A stretch of 64,000 nt of DNA from Diplolepis rosae (Eukaryota; Arthropoda; Insecta; Hymenoptera; Diplolepididae), in assembly GCA_030998225.1 (NCBI GenBank), contig JAPYXD010000698.1:1653001-1717000 (forward strand), in the 5' to 3' direction. The notes below the pieces were generated by a model, which saw only the letters and a program-made list of their open reading frames with translations, did no database searches and was not told the DNA's origin. Below, in pieces: positions 1 through 11,469 of this stretch. Numbering within the stretch: the stretch's first letter is position 1; every line of letters begins with the position of its first letter. A program made the translations under genes and the position numbers.

Positions 1-2319
1 GTGATTTAATTCTTCAAACCAACATGTGTATTACTTTAAAGCTTATATTTATACAAATAGTTCCTTTTGAAGAAAATAAATTAGCATGTTTAGCATTATA
101 TTAACATCTTTACATGGTACTAAAATGGCTAATTTACTTCCTTAAAAAGGAAGAATTTGTAAAAACAGTTTTTAAATAATCAAGATATTTCGTTCAGGGA
201 AATAACGAACTATTGAACATTTATTCCAATAACATTTCAAGTAAATTAAAGAAAAATATATTTATTTTTAATTAAAATTTTATTTGATTAAAATATATTT
301 TTTGCTTGGAATAAAAACGTTTTTGTTTAATTTCAATAAATTTTTCGATTAAGACAAATAAAGATTTTGTATATTGAAGTAAATTCTTCTGTTAAGTCAA
401 AAAATTTCTTTATTATAAACAAGCAAGCTTTTCTTTAATTATAAAAAATATTTCTTTCATTTGAAAATACAATTTTGTTGGAATAAGAAAAGATTTCTTT
501 AATTCAAATAAAAAGAAATAACCAAGAAATTTCTTTAAATTAAAGAAACTTTTCTTTGACCCCCTGACAATGCACAAATTTCTTTGATCCAAAGAAATTT
601 TGTTTGATTCAAAGAAACTTTTTTCTGAGTGTACAGGAAAGAGAATTGATCGAACTTTCAATATTTACCGATTAAAATATACACTGTTAGAAATGTTCTG
701 CAATTTACAGAAATGTTATGTTACAAAGGTAATGTAAAATTTGACGATATTTATGACGTTTTTGAGTAAAGATATCTTAGAATTGCGAAAAATGTACTGA
801 ATTTTCTGAAATTTTTCTTAATATTGTGAAACTCAACTGAATTTCATAAAATGTATCTTAAAACTATTAAACTGTAACAGAATTTTTATGAAATTTATCA
901 TGAAATTACGAAACTGCAAGAAAATTTCAGTTAAATGTAACTGCATAAAATTTCAGTTACCAAAAACGTAAAATTATTCCTGCTACAAGTTTCAGAATTT
1001 TAAGATACAAGTATGAGAATATTCAACACTTTGTAACTGGAAATTTAGAAATTTTTTCTTAAATTTACTAAAACGTAACTTAATTTTCTGAAATTCTATC
1101 CTAATTTTACGAAACTATTTTAACATTGAATTTGTTTTAATCAATAAATACTGTAATGTTAATTTTAAAAAATCTTGTTTGATCTAAATAAAAATTGTTA
1201 TTTGATGGAAACAAATTGTCAAGTTCAACTTTAAAAACATGTTTGGACCAAGCAAAATATTTTTCTTCGGGCAATAAAGAAATTTTATTCGAAAAAAATA
1301 TATATATAAATATATTTTAATCAAAAAAGTGTAGTTCAATGATTGGTTTGAAATTTGAAAAATATAATAATTGAAAAAAGGGTCTTTATTCACAAATCAA
1401 GGAAAAAACCGTTAATTTTTATACGGATATACCAAAATTATTTTTTGGTTATGAACGGTTCACTGCATCTGACTGATCACAAGGAATCTCCTCAGTTTCA
1501 ATTAGACTCTGCGTTTATCATGTTGGTCATAAGTCTGAACAACGAAGCTTTCTGTTATACTTTTATACAGATCAGTACTATATATCTCGCGTTTTAAAGT
1601 AGAGGGCCCGATCAAAGACGGTGATTCTTATCGTAGAGAGTTACTTCTTCAATTATAAGAAGTGCACGTAATTCCTTCTAAATAAACCCACCATTACCAG
1701 TTATCCAATTATCTTTACGACATGTTTAACTCTCAAGTACTTTAGTTACGTGAGAAAAACTGTACTCAGGCAAAGATCTATGTATCTGCTTGCTAAATGA
1801 TATAACTGATTTTCATTATAAAATTCATATGTATATAAATGCAAAAAATTGATTTCATAAATTTATTGTCATTGTTCAAGAAAGAGATGTGGGTTTTTGA
1901 TTTGCGACAGTACATATAGGTTGATAAGACGAAATTAATGTGGGAAGTCACTTGACAGCTAGTTTCACTTTCGCATTACGAAAACAAAACGTAAATAGAT
2001 ACCTGGCGCCTCTTGCAGTAACCCGAGAGAATCGATCATTAATCTTTTACAGTAGCTATAAGAAGACAGAAACTAAAATGTCGGTATAACTCTACCCTTC
2101 ATGAGTCACAATAAAGTTTCAGTCAACTTTTATGTCTTCAAGTAAGGAAAAACCCTTACAAGAACATTAATTGCGATTATATTAAAACAACTACAAATAT
2201 CATTAAAAATAATTAAATGCATAAAAATATTAATTTACGTATAAGGTTACAGTGTTGCAGTGTTATATTTCTGGCTAGCCGTTAGCTAGATCGTCTACTT
2301 TGCGCCAGATCTGAGTCTA
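1..2319. other. AT-rich intergenic DNA with decayed repeats
   Basis: No convincing coding region. Positions 395-640 hold degenerate repeats of TTTCTTT/AAAGAAA in both orientations and end in CTGAGTGTA, like the terminus of a small fold-back element. Related words reappear at 1143-1310, so the 675-1140 stretch may be an insertion between two halves. It begins TACACTGTTAGAAAT and holds loosely periodic (about 44 bp) lines such as CTGAATTTTCTGAAATTT. Open frames here have no codon character or splice signals. Confidence 0.5.
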
Positions 2320-2694
2320 GATGGAGAAAAATGGATATTGACCCGTAATATCTAGATATTTGAGGCACAATGTTAGTTAAATTCAACTATGTGATAAATA
2401 TCTAGATACTCTACTTCAATAGCTACAGATATTGAAAAAAGATATTAACCATTAGTGTCTGAGATATTGAGCATTATTATCTCAGATATTAAAAATAAGT
2501 ATTCAAGATGTTAAACTCCTAAATATCCTCGTCAGTAAACTTGAATATCTGAGATAGTAAAGTTGAATTTCCCAGATTTTTAACTTCAATATCAGGAATA
2601 CTCAAAATGTAAGCATAAAATAAAAACATATTCAGTTTTTCGGAAAAAGTCAAATTATATTTTATTATGCACATAATAAGCATATACATATATA

Positions 2695-2922
2695 CACTGA
2701 AAAAAATGGTTAGTAAAACCAACTACTTCGGTTTGTAAAATATGCCTCAGCTATTTTATTAGTTAGCACAACAATTTTTTTTGTTGGTGTTACTATCTCA
2801 ATTGTTATCACAAGAACTTGGGTAGTAACGACAACAAAAAAATTGTTGTGCTAATTAATAAAGTAGCTGAGGCATATTTTACAAACCGAAGTAGTTGGTT
2901 TTACTAACCATTTTTTTCAGTG
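2695..2922. mobile_element. Palindromic MITE, 228 bp, TA target duplication
   Basis: Starts CACTGAAAAAAATGGTTAGT and ends with the inverse of that. The arms are near-perfect for about 100 bases around a centre near 2810. TA flanks both ends (2693-2694, 2923-2924), as expected for a Tc1/mariner-type target. The element is non-coding and high in arm identity, so relatively young. It is nested in the 2320-3846 element. Confidence 0.8.
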
Positions 2923-2928
2923 TACATG

Positions 2929-3149
2929 CACTCTAAAAATAAGTGTGTTACTTCTACACGTGAATCACGATAGTAACTTTTTAGGCATTTGAAGTGTGTA
3001 TTTTTAATACACATTACAAACGTAACGTTTAATTCTCAAACACTTTAACGTTTTGTACCCAAAATGTGTGTTAAAAGTACACACTTCAAATACCTAAAAA
3101 GTTACTATCGTGATTCACGTGTAGAAGTAACACACTTGTTTTTAGAGTG
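2929..3149. mobile_element. Palindromic MITE, CACTCTAAAAA family, copy 1
   Basis: Inverted arms begin CACTCTAAAAATAAGTGTG and end CACACTTGTTTTTAGAGTG, with near-identical arms of about 75 bases. Flanking dinucleotides are TG on both sides rather than TA, so the target duplication is either mutated or unusual. The asymmetric centre is the reverse complement of the centre in the copy at 3471, so the two copies lie in opposite orientation 320 bp apart. Confidence 0.8.
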
Positions 3150-3470
3150 TGAGTACTGGATTGTAATTTAATAATTAAGGTTCGAATTGATTTACGGAGG
3201 TAAGCGACATTTAGTGAAAATATATAATATGTCTTACTTGCTGTGTCTCAAGTTAAACATCAGATCACTTCTATGATCTTATTAGAATTTGAGGAAACTT
3301 TGAATAACCTTTTAAAATTAATCTTTCCGGCGTGCTACAAGCATCTCAATCTTAGACTCACTTAGATTTCGATGAGCGCAAAGAAGTGAACACATGACCT
3401 TTATATACATATTTGCGCGCGCACTTTATGCTTCAATATCTAAAATATTGAACTTGAATATCAAATGTTA

Positions 3471-3691
3471 CACTCTAAAAACAAGTGTGTTACTTCTACA
3501 CGTGAATCACGATAGTAACTTTTTAGGCATTTGAAGTGTGTATTTTTAACACACATTTTAGGTACAAAACGTTAAAGTGTTTGAAAATTAAACGTTACGT
3601 TTGTAATGTGTGTTAAAAATACACACTTCAAATGCCTAAAAAGTTACTATCGTGATTCACGTGTAGAAGTAACACACTTGTTTTTAGAGTG
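3471..3691. mobile_element. Palindromic MITE, CACTCTAAAAA family, copy 2
   Basis: Same family as the element at 2929 and the same length (221 bp). TA occurs at both flanks (3469-3470, 3692-3693). The arms carry the words GTGTGTTACTTCTACACGTG and AAGTTACTATCGTGATTCAC. The centre is inverted relative to copy 1. Non-coding; nested in the 2320-3846 composite. Confidence 0.85.
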
Positions 3692-3846
3692 TACTTCTCG
3701 GCAAAATCTTATATATTGATAGACAAGTTTTAAAAAATTGCGTGTCAATATCTAGATATTATGGATTAATATCTTATGTTTAATTATATTAATTAATGTA
3801 TAATTATGTATATATTAATACTTTTCAATATCCATTTTTCTCCGTG

Positions 3847-4368
3847 TATGCGGTCTAGTCTGGATTCAGACCAACGCGAGAAGTTTTTTCCACATGGGTA
3901 GGTATTACACTTGATTTGGTGCTGAATTCTTTGCGTTTATGTCAGGGAAATAATTATGGAACAAATTTGACCCCGAAATTATTAAATCGATTAGCATCAC
4001 ACCTATGTGACATATAGATATATATGTATAGTATCTGACTTTGACCTGCGCGTCATTCGTACTTTAAGGCACATGCGTATTCTGTCGAGTCATTTGTCGA
4101 GTTCATTAACGTACCAGGTTAGGATAAAAATAGACGTGAACACCAAAATGAGTAAGGTTCTACCTTTAAATACGTATAATTAGCTAACAAGGCTTCGTAT
4201 CCACTTTAAGACCTGTTCGTAATTTGAACTCACACGATCACTATCTCTGAATCTTTGAATTCACAAGATTTACTAATTCGAGAAGCGAACATGTCTCGAC
4301 AGCAGAATATCAAATTTCAGATTAGAATTCAATCGTGAAGACCGTTTTGAATTAGGTAGAATTTTCCT
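3847..4368. other. Intergenic, nothing recognised
   Basis: AT-rich sequence between two repeats. I see no open frame of note, no tandem repeat and no clear palindrome. Confidence 0.4.
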
Positions 4369-4790
4369 TAAAGGTATCCGCCTCCTTTAAAATTTTTATT
4401 TTTATTGTTTGAGTTCAGATCTTTCATATAATTTTTTTATGTTTGGCATCTTTATTTAGCAAGGTTTTGGTTTTTTTTTAAATTCCAGCATCTTAATGTA
4501 TTTTTAAATTGAAAATTTTGAGTTTTTTGGGCATTTTTTTGACATTTTTTAACTTTGAATAACTTTTTTGTTTTTTAATCAATTAACATGATTCTTTTTT
4601 TATTTTATTCTCTAAAGTGTCTAGCAACTTTTTTGGTATGGAAAATAAGGTAACATGACCAAGAATAAGTCACAAATAAAATAAAAAAATAAATAAAAAT
4701 ATCCCAAAATATAAACAACAAAATTTTGTAGTTATTTTTTTAGCTAGAGTGCTTTCCATGCCCAAAAATATTGTTAATATAATAAAGAAT
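4369..4790 (-). repeat. Partial copy of the 17.5-18.2 kb fold-back repeat, inverted
   Basis: The words GGTATCCGCCTCCTTTAAAA, TTTTGAGTTTTTTGGGCATT, CTTTGAATAACTTTTTTGTT and TTTTTTAGCTAGAGTGCTTT match, in reverse-complement order, the element at 17,520-18,178. This copy lacks the ~62 bp insert that the other copy has at about 17,835-17,897, and its second arm is truncated near 4790. Confidence 0.65.
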
Positions 4791-7228
4791 AAATGGTAAA
4801 AATTTCAAAAGCTTGTGTCTAATATTTTAGATGATATTCAAACACATGTAGCAACAAACATGGAAAATCACAACTTGCGGAAAGCAGAGTTTAAAGCCTT
4901 GTAGTGAAGCCTTAAGGGGTTCGTACTCCTTCGCGGTTTTGAAAAATCAATTTTTTTTTATTGCACATATCGAATCTAGATGTTTAAGGAATACGCCATA
5001 AGAAAGATTTTGTCGAATACACTTTTTTAAATAAAAAAATCCCCTGCAGGAAAACATAGCCAACGTAACACAAATTAAAGACATATTTCATTTTTTTGAT
5101 TTCAGACAACTCAGATGGCCGAAGTCTTACCACAAAGTTGCCTATGACATTTCTGCAGTGACGAGGCCAAGGACGTTCCAAAGTCGCTGCGATTATTATT
5201 AATTTTCAAAAATACATTTTAAAAGACGAAGACTATATCAATAAAAGAAAAAACTTTCTCAATTATCTTCAGTAGTTCCTTTGCAATTAATTCCCGAAAA
5301 TAGGCTTGAATTTTCGACTCAAAGGTGGATTCCGTGGACTCACTATCAAAATTATCATCTATGTATATACATAAAGGCAATATGTATATTTTTTTATTTT
5401 TTTATAGGGATATCTGTTATATACTATTTTCCATATAATTCAGAAATATTAATAAATAAATAAACAAATTCTTTTGCGGAACAAGAAATTTGATCTGTTC
5501 AAGGGAAAGAGGTTGTGCAGGTGATTATTTTAGCAAATTATCACATGTTTTGGTCTAGTGAGTAGCCAGAAATGGGGCGAAGGCTATTAGAGTGAAAGGC
5601 GTAGTTCACGGTCAGTGCTGTCATAGGACTTTATTCCTATCAAGAGTTGAGATCACTGGACTGTGCCGTTATATGAATGGTCTAGGGTCGAAATGATAAT
5701 TGACATATCAGGTTCACCTCTTTAAATTAAGAAAGTCCATCAGAAAATTCACCCTTTAATTTTTTATCCAGAGATCCACACTTTATAGTTTGTTGATCCA
5801 AAAGTTTTTTTTAAGGGGGTCAGTGCGTCTTTATATTTCCATCGGAAAATTGGCTCCGACTGGTACACTTTTCTCAAAAACTATCGAACAAATTCGAATG
5901 AAATTTTTTATACTTGTTGTTTAATTCCGAAAGAAGATTTATGGAAGAAGATTTAAACTAAAATCGTTTTCTTGAAAAAAGCCGTAGAGTTCTAAAAATG
6001 GACACTTATTTGTGATTTTTGGACTTTCTTTTTTTAATGTTCTCATTTAAATTTAAAAACTTTTTCTATCTTATTAATGCACAGTCTATTATTGTCCATT
6101 TTAAAAAAGAGAGAACTTCAATGTGTAAATTATCATCAGAGAAAAGTGTACTTTTGTGAAAAAAAAAACCTACTTTTCAGGAGAAGGAAAAAAACTGAAA
6201 AGTATGAAGATGCTCAAGAAATTTTCAAAAAATTTTTTGAGCATCGACTCCGACTGTTAAAGAAGAATTTTCAACTTCTATTTCTGAATATGTGTCTTTC
6301 CTTGACAGAATCTTTGCATTATAAATGTTTCGAGAAACTTATTTAAAAGTGAAAAATGTACTATTTACTCATTGCCAAGTGTAATTTAAAGAGATTTGCA
6401 TGTTACTTCACCACAAAGACTGGATGCGTTTTATTTTGCTGTATAATTACGAATTACGTGACTTGAATTTATAAAAGTGATTATAGAATGAAATTCTCAT
6501 GGTTCAAGAAAAATACTCTTGAAACATCAAGAATATCTTCATAAATTAAAAGTTAGCAGGATTTTATTTCACTGTAAGTAAAAATTTATCTTACATTGCA
6601 TCCTCTTGACGCAAGAGAATTTAATCTTCACAGAACAAACAAAAGGTCAAATTTCTGAGGGTAATTTGGTTAAGGGTAAAATGAAGATTATCTCAAAGTG
6701 AGGTAAAATTTTAAGTAACAAATGAAGTTTACCCTGAAACGGGGTAATAATTTACTGTTTTGGAGCGATCTTCATATCACCTGTGACTAAAATACCCTCA
6801 GGGCTTCTACCTGCAACACGTTTAACCTTTCGTTTTTTCTGTGTTCTTGAAAAAAAAATGCAATTTTGTCATGTGGCTTTAATTAGAATAGGCGTAATCT
6901 TAAAAAGCAGCAGATGTCCTTTTGTACTTTCAGTTTGCTCGCTATTAATATTTTAAAACTATAAAATTGAAAAATATTCTGTGTAATTTATGGAAGATAG
7001 GTACTGAACCACTCTGTGATGCAATTAACTACCATGTTTGCTTATATAATTCTTCAGTCTGTTTTATTTGAGAGGATTACTCACAAGAGAAAAATCTTTT
7101 AAAATCCTCATCAGTGTTTTTCATTCTAAATAAGAAATGATTTAATATTTTGAATCATACCTTCTTTTATTTCCATGAAATTACTTTTATTTTTACCTTC
7201 TAGAATATTTTGAAATTCTGAAATTATA
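4791..7228. other. Intergenic with scraps of dispersed repeats
   Basis: No supported gene. AAGGGGTTCGTACTCCTTCG (4915-4934) and AAGGGGGTCAGTGCGTC (5815-5831) look like edges of dispersed repeats, but I could not find second copies in the window. A 65-codon minus-strand frame at 4984-5181 and an 89-codon plus-strand frame at 6077-6346 are low-complexity and lack initiation or splice context. Weak inverted wording occurs at 6580-6780. Confidence 0.35.
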
Positions 7229-7466
7229 CACGAAGAAAGATATTTGTCAAAAATAACCAAACTATTTGGAAAAGCATGAAAAATTCTGAAGCTACGTACT
7301 TTTTTCTAATAATTCAACACTTATTAGGGTTTCTATTATAGAATAGGCTAAATTACCGATAATAATTCCCATCTATAGATGGTCAAATAAATTGAATTAT
7401 TAGAAAAAAGTAGTATCATACGTTTCTAAATAGTTTGGTAACTTTTGATATGTAGTTTTCTCCGTG
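7229..7466. mobile_element. Fold-back MITE with CACGGAGAAAA-type termini
   Basis: The left end is CACGAAGAAAGATATTTGTC; the right end is the inverse of CACGGAGAAAACTACATATC. Both arms share CCAAACTATTT and ACTTTTTTCTAATAATTCAA in inverted order. The left flank is TA and the right flank CA (a mutated duplication). About 238 bp, non-coding, with moderately diverged arms. Confidence 0.7.
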
Positions 7467-8660
7467 CATAAATTAAATATTTGTCAGGGAATCCGAAAAA
7501 ATCCATAATCAAATTAACAAATCCAAGTCAAAGGAAGCTTAATGCATGTCTCTTCTCTTGACACCTATAAAGGACACATCAATTTTTATAATTTATAATG
7601 CTCTTTTAACTCAATATTGGTAAATAAGGAAGTGTGACTACTTGGTACTAGAAAATGATGTCAACTGCTATAAATTGAAATGATATTCACGTTACATGCA
7701 ACGCATATACATAAATATGATAACCTTTCAGTTCTTATTATTCAAGAGTCTTAAGTCTGTCATTATAAATAACAACATAGTAAAACATTTACGAAAAGCG
7801 ATACTTCTGCATAAAACGTGCCTAGGATAAATTTATCTTTTAAAAAGTCATTAAACATTGAGATATATAACAGATAATTAAATATGTCATTATTAATTTA
7901 ACAATACGTTATGTGGTTTTTGGCCCAAAAGCAATCTCAAAGAGATAAAAGATTAAAATACGATATTCGTGTTAAAAATAAAATAGTCAATAACAGAAAT
8001 ACAAAGTGCCAAAGTAACAAAGGCATCGTATGCAATTTAGTGGTATGTATGTGAGTATATTCATTATAATGAGTTTGCAAATGAGGTTGCCGATAAAGAT
8101 TAAACTGCACTTAGTTGCATGTTTAAGGCATACTTTTTTTAAGGAAAAAAAGTACTTTTACGTGATTAACGATAATAAAAGTATTATACAAGACCCAAGT
8201 GCAGATCACCATGCCAACACATACGCCGGACTTGCATAACGATTCGCGTATTATGGAGTACGAATGACATCATGTCACTCACATTTACCGCGATGTAAAG
8301 CAACTGAATGCAATTCGTGAATCGACAAACATTTCTTATTGCCTATAAAGTTATTTTTAGCTTGCAAAAAATATCATTATATTCTAGATCTGGATTAATT
8401 CATTTTAATTGATTCAAAGAATGCATTCACTTACAATTAGTAAGACAATTTTACCGTATCAATTAGTTAAAATTGACGATAAATTGATTAAATTCAGTCG
8501 AAAGTTATTAAATATTAGCAAATTGAAAAAGTACATAATTAAAAACATTCTACAGTGAATGCGAATGATTAAGAACATTGCATATGTACGTCGTTTAATT
8601 GTAATGCATTTCGTATAATTAAATAAAAACAGTTTCTAGAATATAAATTTGGCAACATAA
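7467..8660. other. Intergenic, nothing recognised
   Basis: AT-rich. A 69-codon frame at 8030-8239 is hydrophobic at its start but shows no further gene signal. No repeat structure was seen beyond simple A/T runs. Confidence 0.35.
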
Positions 8661-9530
8661 TGCCATTCAAGGGCATGGATTATGTGGGTCACGTGATCAA
8701 GAAAGGATTTTAGTTTCCCCTCAAAATATTTCCACAATAATGAATTGTTTGACTGAAAATTTGTGCCATAGTAAAGGATATATTAACAGATGGTTGTAGA
8801 ATGTAATTAGTATAAGAAAATTCCAATGCCGCTAAAACAGAAATCAATTTTTTAAATTGTTTAAAAATAATTAAAGTCTACGGTCACCTGTTAATATGTC
8901 TTTTATTATGTCCCAAAGTTTCAGCCAAAAAATTAATTATTGTAGAAAAATTTTAGGGAAATTGAAATTATAAATCCATAAGTCACGTGACAAAAATTAT
9001 ATGTTAATATGTTAAATTTGGTAAATGTATCAGAAGATAATGAGGAACGTCTGTTAACTTCGTTTTAGTAAAAATTCTGCAATTTTTTATATTCTAAAAT
9101 ATGAAACTGAAGTATTATCGGCAATTACAGCCTGTAACTACATTTCTACGGAGAATGAAATATCGTCTTGAAATTTTGGGAAATGAATCAAAAATTACTA
9201 AGACTGGTCTGTTATGTCTTAAACATTCATAATGATATGAAAAAATGTTGATAAAATAAGTAGTTTTAGCAAATTTACAGAATGTATTACCGTCATTGTT
9301 AGACCAGTCACCAGTGTAGCAAAATTCAAGTCACTTAGTTGGTTTTATTAATAACATTTTTTAAAAAATTCATATAATACACTATGCCTTCCCATGTCTT
9401 CTATATGCTATTATTTATCATTTCAAAAATTTAGACCAAGTTATTTTTATTAAAAATTTTATATATGAATAAAAAAATCGATAGGCAGAGACTGAATTGT
9501 TCACGTGACCCACATTGACCAAGGGTTTTA
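8661..9530. repeat. Degenerate compound copy of the AGGCCATG MITE family
   Basis: Outer ends AAGGGCATGGATTATGTGGG and the inverse-like ACCCACATTGACCAAGGG frame two types of interior. One carries words such as GGTTGTAGA and GTTAATATGTCTTTTATTATG, seen in the MITE at 13,836. The other carries AGAAGATAATGAGGAACGTC and CTGTTAACTTCGTTTTAGTA, seen in the MITEs at 19,164 and 46,039. I infer an old insertion of one subfamily beside or into another. Confidence 0.45.
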
Positions 9531-9727
9531 ATGTGTTTCTATAAATAACTAATTTCATTTTAAAGGTCTTTCTGATGATTTTATGCAATTTCCTTCTTTA
9601 GATTTATTTCCTTCTTTATGAAGTAAGTATAAACAAGAAAATATAATGAAACTCGGTTTCATTACATTTTGTGATCCAATAAAAGATATTTATAGCGATA
9701 CCTTGAGAAAATTTGTTTAAGAGTTTA

Positions 9728-9889
9728 AAATCTGCAGGTAAAACTAATAGCATATTCCTGATATTTTTTCCTGAGCTCCACCTTATCACCGAGGTCAGAT
9801 CCATAAAATCCAAATGGCATCTTGTGATCACCTCTTCCCCCTAATTCATATACTAATCGTTGATCAAGGTATTTCAGGAATTTAACCAT
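9728..9889 (-). CDS. Possible isolated exon or gene relic, unrecognised
   Basis: On the minus strand a good acceptor (TTAATTCCCAG) ends at 9890. An open stretch of 54 codons follows, beginning with ATG and ending at a TAA. The middle reads like real protein: KYLDQRLVYELGGRGDHKMP is followed by FGFYGSDLGDKVELRKKYQE. The last residues before the stop look non-coding, so the true exon may end at a GT such as the one in AAGGTGGAG. I see no partner exons and cannot assign a family. It could be a pseudogene fragment or chance. Confidence 0.25.
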
Positions 9890-10538
9890 CTGGGAATTAA
9901 TCCAAAATCTCAATCATTGAAACAAGCCATCCTAAACTTCAAAAAACCCATTCAAGGAGTTTTTTGCAAAGAAAAAATTTATTCTAAAATTGAAATTAGA
10001 TTTATTCTTTAATCATGAAACAGATAAATAATTTATTGAATGTCTTTGAAAATTAACAGAAATTTTCTCCATGCAATCTGAAATCGATTCAACAAATTGA
10101 GAAAAAAAGTGAATGACGGATTTCATATTGATATAGATAAATTCTTAAGTGATCTAGTTAGATTATATAGATATATAGTAATATTGCTCCAACTTAAATC
10201 GAATTTTGGGGAGCGGAAATAACACTTCAGTGTGCCAATCACACTCTTTTGCTTGTGAATTGAATGCGTTCAGTGTCAAAAACGACTAACCGGGTAACTG
10301 AATCTACTATCGATGAAAGATCTTTGGTTTTCTTTTTTATAAGTGGTTTGCAATCGTAATATTTGAGCGGGCAGCAACCAGGAAAGAAAACTCTGTGATA
10401 CAATTTAATTCAAGTGAAATCAAGCCTCACTGAAGGCATCCAAATAATAAATTTAGATCACTTCAGCCTTTAGAATTGGTGCAAGAATAGCATATTTGTA
10501 TTTTGAAGAATCTTTAATATTCATTTTCTTATTATGCG
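9890..10538. other. Intergenic, nothing recognised
   Basis: No ORF with coding character and no clear repeat on either strand. Confidence 0.35.
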
Positions 10539-10539
10539 C

Positions 10540-10743
10540 ACAAAAAAAAGTCCAGTTAAAGCAACCGGAATTCCGGTTAGGCTTTATTTAACATTATTTT
10601 CTGATTATTTCAAACAGATTTTTTAGTAGTTCCTAAAAAATCTGGTAAAATTTACCTGAATTTCTAATTATTTTAACCAGAAAATAATGTTAAATATGTC
10701 CTAGCCGGAATTCTGGTTGTTTTAACTGAACTTTTTTTGAGTG
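10540..10743. mobile_element. Fold-back MITE, about 204 bp
   Basis: Inverted arms: ACAAAAAAAAGTCCAGTTAA with AACCGGAATTCCGGTTAGG on the left, and CCTAGCCGGAATTCTGGTTG with TTAACTGAACTTTTTTTGAG on the right. Both arms also share TTAACATTATTTTCTG in inverse order. Non-coding. Flanks are unclear, so no target duplication is claimed. Confidence 0.6.
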
Positions 10744-10744
10744 T

Positions 10745-11460
10745 GTCGCCTGAAGCATAGTTAAAACGAGCCAATTTTTCTACGGTAGCAAAAAACTGCT
10801 ATGCTCGGCACCCAATCAGAAATTTCCTATTTATAACCGAGGCTCCTAATTGGTCATCAAGCGTGGCAATTTCTGCTACCGCAACAGAAATTTCTGTGAT
10901 GTAAATAGATTACTGATTATAAACACATGAAAAACAAGCGACAAAAAATCATACTATTTTAAATATAAAGACTAAATAACACAAACAAGTTCAATCGGTA
11001 GATCACCATTCATTTCGTGGCTTGCAGGTTCTAAATGTGTTTACAAGACCGATTAAACTAATAAGTACTCGATATGGAGCACCTCTATCTCCTTGCTCAC
11101 CGCATACCATCTATGAGTATTCTGTTTAAGCTGTATTGCAATATTAATCATTAAGAAAGACCTGAATTCCCTTCATTTTAAAATGATTTTTCTAGACGTA
11201 TTTCAAGGTAGTTCACCTGCCATTTTTAAACTAAAACCTTCATTAGCGTTATACATATATAAAGTAATATTCAAACAAGCTCCTTTTTTTATTCAATCTT
11301 CGAGAAATAATTTTTACGCAGTACCAATTTATACCAAAAATGCACGCCTAGTAGAAGTGGCAATGCTTAAGAACCACTGTACAACCAAGTCGAGTCCGTT
11401 AATCCTCACGTATCATAACCTCGAGGTCGGTATTTAATGCTGGTTGAGCCTCTCTATACT
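10745..11460. other. Intergenic, nothing recognised
   Basis: A small imperfect inversion around CTACGGTAGC / GCTACCG (10,779-10,880) is the only structure seen. An ATG-led 84-codon frame at 11,183-11,437 has no recognisable features and no splice context. Confidence 0.35.
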
Positions 11461-11469
11461 CAGTATCGT

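Larger units (their letters stand above)
2320..3846. mobile_element. Composite fold-back element containing three nested MITEs
   Basis: The left end is GATGGAGAAAAATGGATATT. The right end is its near-exact inverse, AATATCCATTTTTCTCCGTG. TA lies immediately outside both ends (2318-2319 and 3847-3848). The body is rich in repeats of the ATATCTAGATATT type. Three independent palindromic MITEs sit inside it (2695-2922, 2929-3149, 3471-3691). Subtracting them leaves a core of about 0.85 kb. No transposase reading frame is visible, so it is non-autonomous. The termini resemble those of the elements at 7229 and 12045. Confidence 0.6.
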
